12,779 nt of DNA from JBCBAP01 sp038532435 (lineage in GTDB: Bacteria; Pseudomonadota; Alphaproteobacteria; Rhodobacterales; Rhodobacteraceae): NCBI GenBank assembly GCA_038532435.1, contig JBCBAP010000084.1:1-12779 (forward strand). Reading direction: 5' to 3'. Shown here piece after piece: positions 7,035-11,836 of the stretch. A program made the position numbers and the translations under genes. Every line of letters starts with the position of its first letter. Within the stretch, counting starts at the first letter, position 1. The notes under the pieces are model-generated. The model was not told the DNA's origin and did no database searches. It saw nothing but the letters and a program-made list of their open reading frames with translations.

Positions 7035-7040
7035 GCGCAC

Positions 7041-7529
7041 TTATACTATCACTGCCGGAATGATCCTTTCGGCCGCCAGCCCGGCCAGGATCAACGGCAG
7101 GTAGGTAAGGCTCACGTTGCGCAGGAACATGCACCGGGCGTGATCCGCAACCCGCTCCGTCCACGTCCCACCCCGAAACCGCAGCGCCATCAGAGGCGTG
7201 GTGAAAGACATCTCCCCCCGCTCCACATCCTGCCCAAACTGGGCGGAGGAGAGATAGCGGTGGATCTCCCGATTGCGGTCGATGAAGATGCGCTGGAACC
7301 GTTTGAAGAGACCGTCGAGCACCCAGAGAAGCCCAACCGGCAGGACGAGGTAGCGGGCAATCTCTGCCTGCCCCTCCGTGTAGGCGTAGGCGATCATGGC
7401 CGCAGCAACCGTCACCGCCCAGCCCCGCATGACGAAGAGCACACCGTCGAGCCTGCCAACATTGCCGTCGCACATTTCCCACTCACGCAGCAGGATGTCG
7501 TGGCGCAGATCGAACAGCCTGTCGCTCAT
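7041..7529 (-). CDS. Small integral membrane protein of unknown function
   Basis: A 162-residue protein that I do not recognise. It begins with a charged cytoplasmic-looking segment (DLRHDILLREWEMCDGN), then has hydrophobic segments at about 31-50 and 58-75, a positively charged stretch with RFQRIFIDRNREIHRYL (77-93), an amphipathic region, and a C-terminal hydrophobic segment at 140-161. By the positive-inside rule the Arg-rich middle loop is probably cytoplasmic. No haem-ligand His pairs or Cys motifs of a cytochrome b subunit are evident, so it is not an obvious FdhC/FdnI. Its ATG overlaps the stop of the polyferredoxin gene as ATGA (7526-7529), implying coupled translation and a likely partnership: it could be a membrane anchor for that protein (inference). 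A 2-TM-plus-tail layout also recalls SLATT-type effectors, but nothing else supports that. Confidence 0.8.
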   Translation of the reverse strand: MSDRLFDLRHDILLREWEMCDGNVGRLDGVLFVMRGWAVTVAAAMIAYAYTEGQAEIARYLVLPVGLLWVLDGLFKRFQRIFIDRNREIHRYLSSAQFGQDVERGEMSFTTPLMALRFRGGTWTERVADHARCMFLRNVSLTYLPLILAGLAAERIIPAVIV

Positions 7530-9487
7530 GAGTCCTCGTCACGCTCCGCCAGATCGTCTGCGGTGGTGCGCACCCGGGGACGCTCACCCATGCGGAACGG
7601 TGACGCCTCGCTGTGATACTGCGCCTGTACCCGGCAATCGTCGCACATGCGGATGAGCTGCGCATTGTCGGACCCAGTGAACATCGGATGCACACCTTCG
7701 AGCTTTGCAACGATGCGCTCGATGGTGCTCTTCACGCCGAACGCCTTACCGCAGGAGATGCACGCGGCGGGCTCCTCCTCCTTGACCACGGCCCGTTCGA
7801 ATGCGTCGGGGGTGAGTGTCATGCGCGGGGCGAGGGTGATCGCCGCCTCCGGGCAGATTGAGGCACAGAGCCCGCATTGCAGGCACGCATCCTCCTGAAA
7901 GCGCAACCTCGGATAATCCTCGTCCGCGGTGAGTGCGCCGGAGGGGCAGAGGCTCGAACAGGACAGGCAGAGCGTGCAGGCCTCTGTATCGACCAGCACT
8001 GCGCCATAGGGGGCACCTGACGGAAGGGGGAGCGCTGTTTCGGCGCTGAGCACCCCCGCGGCGAGGCGGGCGACCTCCCGCCGCCCGCCGACGGGCAGCA
8101 CGGTCTGCTCAACCGCCACCTGACGGGGATGATCGTAGAGTGTGTCACTCAGGCCGTCCGGATCCTCGACCGCGATCAGCCGCAGCCGCCCCGTCGCCCC
8201 AAGCGCGTCGGCGAGCGCAACTTCCCGGTCGAGCGGCGTGCGGTCCGTGCGGGGCGAGAGGAGGACATCCACCGCCGCAAAGCCGGAGCCGAGGGCAGCG
8301 AGCAGCTCCGCATGGCCGATCCCCTCGACGCTGCGCACGTCCATCGGCACCACATGTGCGGGGAGGCCGCGCCCGTGGCGGGCGGCAAGCCGGATCATCT
8401 CAGCCCCGTGCGCGTCGTCGTGGATTAAAAGAAGCGCGTCCCGCCCCCCGGCGGAGCGGTAGGCCTCCGCAAGGTTCCGGACACGGGCAAAGAGCGCCTC
8501 CACCGGCGGATCATCGAAACTAACGGCGCCGGACGGGCAGAGCGCCGCACATGCGCCGCACCCCGCACAGATGTTGGGATCGATCTCCACCGCTTCCCCC
8601 GCGGACGTGATTGCCCCGGTCGGACAGATGTCGAGGCAGTTTGTGCAGGCGGTCTTTCCCGCCCGCCCATGGGCACAGATGGTCGCGTCGTAACGGACGT
8701 AGAGCGGTTTTTCGAAGGTGCCGACAAGATGCGCCGCCTCGAAAACCGCCTCAGCGACCGCGTCGGGCCGCCCTGGATCCGAGCGCAGATACCCGTCCCG
8801 CTTGTGCGCCGCTGGAAACAGAGGGGATCCGCCGGTGAGATCCACGAGAACGTCGCAGGATGACGTGGCCCCGTCGCGCACGGGCGCAAACACCCGGGCG
8901 CCGCGGCCCCCCGGATGCGCCTCTCGCAAGTCATCGAACGTTAGCGCGAAACGCCCGAGCGCACCGGTGGCAGAGCGGATACGGCCCGAAACGATGTCAA
9001 AGTCGCCCTCATGATCGGGAACGCCCTCTCCTCCATCGGTGATGAGGCACGTGACGCTGAGGACAGAAGACAGCCTCTCTGCCGCCGGGATGGCAACATC
9101 GCTTCTGCCGATCACAAGGCACACTCCTTCAGACGTGATGTCCATCAGGCGTACGGCCGGGCGCGGGCGCTGACCGTCGGAGAGCAGTGCCGCGACCTTC
9201 GCCGTGGCGTCGGCACCCTCGTCGGACCAGCCCGCGCGGTCCCTGACGTCCACGCAAGTGGGTTCCGCGACGTCCAGATCCTCGGCCAGATCGGCGAAGC
9301 GTCCGGCCTCCTGACCGCAAGCGATCACCACCTCGCCGGCGCGCATGGCCTCCGCAGCCACCCCGAGCTCCCGGGTGCACAGGGCATCGGCCACCCGTGC
9401 GCAGGGCAACCCGGTGGCAGCGACCAGCGCTTCGCGGTCGAGCGTCTGGGTGCCCTCGCAGGAGCAGAGCAGCAAAGCCTTCGTCAT
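7526..9487 (-). CDS. Polyferredoxin-like 4Fe-4S protein of the formate dehydrogenase cluster
   Basis: A 653-residue soluble protein with at least four ferredoxin-type cluster sites: Cys281/284/288 (CTNCLDICP, perhaps with Cys271); Cys307/310/313/317; Cys504/507/510/514; and Cys535/538/541/545. Two further CxxC pairs near the C-terminus (Cys576/579 and Cys615/618) could bind zinc or another cluster. The N-terminal 250 residues start with LLLCSCEG and look like a nucleotide/flavin-fold or HdrA-like region without cluster motifs. The stretch between the ferredoxin pairs (about 350-470, DALLLIHDD onward) loosely recalls MvhD-type domains. I start it at ATG 9487, which has GGAGGA at 9496-9491; the frame stays open far upstream to 10252 but that part is antisense to DUF3305 and has no family character. 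The role is probably electron transfer or cluster handling for formate dehydrogenase; the partner is unproven. Confidence 0.88.
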   Translation of the reverse strand: MTKALLLCSCEGTQTLDREALVAATGLPCARVADALCTRELGVAAEAMRAGEVVIACGQEAGRFADLAEDLDVAEPTCVDVRDRAGWSDEGADATAKVAALLSDGQRPRPAVRLMDITSEGVCLVIGRSDVAIPAAERLSSVLSVTCLITDGGEGVPDHEGDFDIVSGRIRSATGALGRFALTFDDLREAHPGGRGARVFAPVRDGATSSCDVLVDLTGGSPLFPAAHKRDGYLRSDPGRPDAVAEAVFEAAHLVGTFEKPLYVRYDATICAHGRAGKTACTNCLDICPTGAITSAGEAVEIDPNICAGCGACAALCPSGAVSFDDPPVEALFARVRNLAEAYRSAGGRDALLLIHDDAHGAEMIRLAARHGRGLPAHVVPMDVRSVEGIGHAELLAALGSGFAAVDVLLSPRTDRTPLDREVALADALGATGRLRLIAVEDPDGLSDTLYDHPRQVAVEQTVLPVGGRREVARLAAGVLSAETALPLPSGAPYGAVLVDTEACTLCLSCSSLCPSGALTADEDYPRLRFQEDACLQCGLCASICPEAAITLAPRMTLTPDAFERAVVKEEEPAACISCGKAFGVKSTIERIVAKLEGVHPMFTGSDNAQLIRMCDDCRVQAQYHSEASPFRMGERPRVRTTADDLAERDEDS

Positions 9488-9604
9488 GTGTCCTCCCCGC
9501 CCGCGGGCCCGTTCTGGACAGGTCTGCGCGCTTGGTTCTAGTCTTTGATCACTACTAAGACAGAGGCCCGCCACAGGGTCCAGCCACTCAAGGGAGGATT
9601 TCGC
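9488..9604. promoter_or_regulatory. Divergent control region of the two formate dehydrogenase arms
   Basis: This 117-bp gap separates the leftward polyferredoxin operon from the rightward DUF3305 operon and must hold promoters for both unless transcription comes from afar. An inverted repeat GTCTT-N11-AAGAC (9541-9545 and 9557-9561) lies near its centre and fits the LysR T-N11-A rule, with the TGATCA palindrome inside it. A perfect 10-bp palindrome GCCCGCGGGC lies at 9499-9508 beside the polyferredoxin ribosome binding site. No convincing -35/-10 pair is visible; TTGGTT at 9532-9537 is the best -35 guess for the rightward arm. No Fnr-type TTGAT-N4-ATCAA is present. Confidence 0.5.
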
Positions 9605-10195
9605 GTGGATCAGCCACCATCCGACAGCGCAGACGCCCATGACGGTCTGGCAGAGAGGGAGGTGTCCCTGCCCCTTGGCATCGTGATCCGGCGGAGCCCC
9701 GGCGTGACCCGCTGGGCGCGCTGGACGTGGAAGGCGGTCGCCGTACTGCCCGGGGCGAGGCCAGCCAACTGGGCCGAACTGCGGCGGGACGGGGAAACGG
9801 TTGAGTTTCACGCGGGCACCGTTCCCCTGACGCTCTACAGTTCGGACACGGAGGCGTACCTGACCGCCCTCGCCTCCAGCCCCGCATCCGTCTACGCGGT
9901 GATGGAGGAAGATCCCGGGCAGGACCCGGGCCTTGCCCTCCTCCGCGTTACCGCATCCCCCTACGAGGCGCAGGACCATCTCGACAGCGGGGAGGAGATC
10001 GTCGAGGCGATCCCGATGCCCGAGGGGCTCGCCGCCTGGATCACCAGGTTCTGCGAGATCCACCATCGGGAGGAGGTTTTCGTGAAGCGGCAAAGGGATA
10101 AGCGGCGCATCGACCTCGTCGAGGATGGCAAAGGCGATGCCCGGATCCGGCAGACCGCCGATGTGTTCCGCGCGCCCCGGCGGCCCCTGCAATGA
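9605..10195 (+). CDS. DUF3305 family protein
   Basis: A soluble 196-residue protein of a family that recurs beside formate dehydrogenase genes; its biochemical role is not established. The core begins at SLPLGIVIRRSPGVTRWARW (21-40) and runs through WKAVAVLPGA and a Tyr/Asp-rich section (LTLYSSDTEAYLTAL). It ends with a very basic segment (FCEIHHREEVFVKRQRDKRR, 149-168). I chose the GTG at 9605 because GGGAGGA at 9592-9598 sits 6 bases upstream; an in-frame TTG at 9545 would add 20 residues lying in the divergent regulatory region without a ribosome binding site. The stop overlaps the DUF3306 start as ATGA (10192-10195), so the two are translated together. There is no signal peptide, so it presumably acts in the cytoplasm. 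Confidence 0.85.
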   Translation: MDQPPSDSADAHDGLAEREVSLPLGIVIRRSPGVTRWARWTWKAVAVLPGARPANWAELRRDGETVEFHAGTVPLTLYSSDTEAYLTALASSPASVYAVMEEDPGQDPGLALLRVTASPYEAQDHLDSGEEIVEAIPMPEGLAAWITRFCEIHHREEVFVKRQRDKRRIDLVEDGKGDARIRQTADVFRAPRRPLQ

Positions 10196-10746
10196 CCCGC
10201 GACGATGGATTTCTGACCCGCTGGTCCGAGCGCAAGCGCGCGCAGGAGGCACCGGAGGCCGAGGTGGAAGTGCCGCCGGAGCAGGACCCGCTCGAAGGTC
10301 TGTCGGACGAAGAGATCCTCGCCCAGTTCAACCTCCCGGAACCGGAGAGCATCACCGACGGCGAGGGCGCGCGCGCCTTTCTCGCAAGCACGGTCCCGCA
10401 ACATCTGCGCAACCGCGCCCTGCGCACGCTCTGGCGCACCAACCCCACCCTCGCGAACCTCGACGCACTGGTGGACTATGGCGAGGACTTCACCGATGCG
10501 GCGATGGTGCCAGAGGTGCTCAGCACCGCCTATCAGGTCGGCAAGGGCATCCTGAAACAGATCGCCGAGCCGGTGACGGAGGTGGAGGCGCCGGAAACAC
10601 CGATCACCCCAGAGGTGAGCGACGTGGAAGAGCCCGAAGAGGAAACTCCAATAGAATCAGTCGAGATTGCTGCAGCGCCACAACTTCAGGATGCGCCGCA
10701 GCGATCTCTTCGCCCTCGCCGCATGCGCTTCACCTACGACGGTTGA
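10192..10746 (+). CDS. DUF3306 family protein
   Basis: A 184-residue soluble protein. The N-terminus (GFLTRWSERKRAQ) and the core (LSDEEILAQFNLPEPESI, then FLASTVPQHLRNRALRTLWR and YGEDFTDAAMV) match the DUF3306 family, a constant partner of DUF3305 in formate dehydrogenase loci; function not established. Residues ~127-160 are a low-complexity acidic Pro/Glu/Val tail, probably disordered, followed by a basic end (SLRPRRMRFTYDG) that could dock on a partner. Its start overlaps the DUF3305 stop by 4 nt. A 106-base gap then separates it from the TorD-like gene. No signal peptide or metal-binding motif is visible. Confidence 0.85.
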   Translation: MTRDDGFLTRWSERKRAQEAPEAEVEVPPEQDPLEGLSDEEILAQFNLPEPESITDGEGARAFLASTVPQHLRNRALRTLWRTNPTLANLDALVDYGEDFTDAAMVPEVLSTAYQVGKGILKQIAEPVTEVEAPETPITPEVSDVEEPEEETPIESVEIAAAPQLQDAPQRSLRPRRMRFTYDG

Positions 10747-10852
10747 ACGGGCCTGATTTTCCACGGGTTGGTAGCCGATCGAAACGAAGCGCTTTGCGCC
10801 TGCGACATTCCGACGTAGCGTTGAGGTGGTATACCAAGCGCAAGGAGCCCGC

Positions 10853-11464
10853 GTGAGCGCAGATCCAAACACCCCGGTGATCGCCGAAGAGGATCGGCTG
10901 CGCGCCGACATGTACGACTTTCTCGCGGCCCTGCTCGCCCGTGCCCCGGACAGGGTGATGCTGCAGAAATGTGCCGCACTGTCCGCGGATCCCTCGCCCC
11001 TCGGCGACGGTATCCAGGTTCTGGCGGGCCTTGCGAAGGTGACCCAGCCCACCGCTGCGTCCCGGGAGTTCAACGGTCTCTTCATCGGGTTGGGAAGGGG
11101 CGAACTGCTCCCCTACGCCAGCTACTATATGACTGGTTTTCTGAACGAAAAGCCGCTCGCCACCCTGCGCAACGACATGGCGGCGCTCGGCATGAAACGG
11201 GCAGAGACCGTGTTCGAGCCCGAGGACAATATTGCCTCTCTTTGCGAGATGATGGCGGGGCTCATCGATGGCCGGTTCGGGACCATGGTCGGGCTTGCCG
11301 AGCAGCGGACATTCTTCAATCGTCACATTGCCCCCTGGGGAGCACATTTCTTCAGCGATCTCGAAGGAGCGGAACTGTCTGTGTTCTACGCTCCTGTCGG
11401 CACAATCGGACGGGTGTTCATGGAGATCGAAAAGGAGGCGTTCCGGATGGCGGCCGCGGACTAG
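10853..11464 (+). CDS. TorD-family molybdoenzyme chaperone
   Basis: A 203-residue all-helical protein of the TorD/DmsD/NarJ family (PF02613), cytoplasmic chaperones that bind the Tat signal or apo-enzyme of a molybdenum oxidoreductase and hold it for cofactor insertion before export. Diagnostic stretches are REFNGLFIGLGRGELLPYAS (71-90), YYMTGFLNEKPLATLRNDMA (91-110) and the late helix EQRTFFNRHIAPWGAHFFSD (150-169). I chose GTG 10853 because AAGGAG at 10842-10847 lies 5 bases upstream; an in-frame GTG at 10826 has no such site. The expected client is the formate dehydrogenase catalytic subunit, two genes downstream, which has a Tat signal; the 60-aa Tat protein in between is a second possible client. 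It lies 106 bases after DUF3306 and may have its own promoter. Confidence 0.88.
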   Translation: MSADPNTPVIAEEDRLRADMYDFLAALLARAPDRVMLQKCAALSADPSPLGDGIQVLAGLAKVTQPTAASREFNGLFIGLGRGELLPYASYYMTGFLNEKPLATLRNDMAALGMKRAETVFEPEDNIASLCEMMAGLIDGRFGTMVGLAEQRTFFNRHIAPWGAHFFSDLEGAELSVFYAPVGTIGRVFMEIEKEAFRMAAAD

Positions 11465-11516
11465 GCCGGGAACGCATACGGGGCCACGTCCGCCCCACTC
11501 ACCCGGCGAGACGCCG
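11465..11516 (+). other. Nested and competing stem-loops between torD-like gene and the Tat miniprotein gene
   Basis: Right after the TorD stop, GCCGGG (11465-11470) pairs with CCCGGC (11502-11507), enclosing GGGGC (11480-11484) with GCCCC (11492-11496). A competing hairpin CGGC-N5-GCCG (11504-11507 and 11513-11516) uses the 3' arm of the outer stem. The ribosome binding site of the next gene (GGGAGA at 11527-11532) lies just beyond. Such alternatives occur in attenuators and stability elements; function not shown. Confidence 0.4.
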
Positions 11517-11538
11517 CCGAAAGCAAGGGAGACGCAAG

Positions 11539-11721
11539 ATGGCACAGGAAAAGGACGACGCAACCCGTCGCGACTTTCTCAAGCTCGCAAGCGCTGCCGC
11601 CCCTGCAGCAGCCCTGACCGCCGCCGGCAGTCAGGCCACGGCCGCAGAAGAGGTCGTCCAAACCTCAGGCCTGCGCAAGACCGAGCATGTGAAGACCTAC
11701 CTCGAGACCGCCCGGTTCTGA
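11539..11721 (+). CDS. Twin-arginine signal miniprotein of the formate dehydrogenase region (TIGR02811 type)
   Basis: A 60-residue protein consisting mostly of a Tat signal peptide: TRRDFLKLAS (9-18) supplies the twin arginines Arg10-Arg11, an Ala-rich hydrophobic core follows, and a signal-peptidase-like site lies near SQATA/AEE (about 35/36). The mature part would be only about 25 residues, ending in GLRKTEHVKTYLETARF. This matches the family known as formate dehydrogenase region TAT target, always found just upstream of Tat-type formate dehydrogenase genes; its function is unknown to me. The ATG at 11539 has GGGAGA 6 bases upstream. It stands 74 bases after torD and 115 bases before the catalytic subunit. 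It could be a small subunit, an export co-factor or a decoy for the chaperone. Confidence 0.85.
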   Translation: MAQEKDDATRRDFLKLASAAAPAAALTAAGSQATAAEEVVQTSGLRKTEHVKTYLETARF

Positions 11722-11732
11722 CCCGGACGGTC

Positions 11733-11814
11733 TGCCTCCTGGGGAACGGTTGCGTGACGCCCTGACCCCGCCGCGAGGCACATCAATGTGAGCGAGCCCC
11801 CTCAAAAAAGGGGC
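11733..11814 (+). promoter_or_regulatory. Structured leader of the formate dehydrogenase catalytic gene
   Basis: Three elements lie in the 115-base gap. TGCCTC (11733-11738) pairs with GAGGCA (11775-11780), enclosing GGGG (11741-11744) with CCCC (11766-11769). CACAT-CA-ATGTG at 11779-11790 is an inverted repeat suited to a dimeric regulator. GCCCC (11796-11800) pairs with GGGGC (11810-11814) around an A-rich 9-base loop. The ribosome binding site GGGAG is at 11826-11830. A molybdenum-cofactor riboswitch is imaginable, but I cannot match its consensus by eye. Confidence 0.35.
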
Positions 11815-11836
11815 GCCAGCAAACAGGGAGAGCGAG

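Noticed and set aside
7041..7529. Membrane protein considered as the cytochrome b (gamma) subunit of formate dehydrogenase, or as a SLATT/Pycsar-type defence effector
   Set aside because: It lacks haem-ligand histidines in the membrane segments and has three rather than four helices; for a defence role there is no cyclase, sensor or other defence gene nearby.
9541..9561. Fnr/Crp-type box considered for the divergent region
   Set aside because: Only one half (TTTGATC) is present; the second half ATCAA at the right distance is missing, and the LysR-type reading fits the repeat better.
9488..10252. Upstream extension of the polyferredoxin frame on the minus strand (255 more open codons)
   Set aside because: It is antisense to DUF3305, has no family character, and the ATG at 9487 has a strong GGAGGA and gives the typical MTKALLLCSCEG start.
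10730..11563. 277-codon open frame on the minus strand
   Set aside because: It lies antisense to the TorD-like gene, whose family motifs and ribosome binding site are clear.
11796..11814. GCCCC/GGGGC hairpin as an intrinsic terminator after the Tat miniprotein gene
   Set aside because: The A-run is in the loop and no T-run follows the stem; it also lies within 25 bases of the catalytic gene's start.
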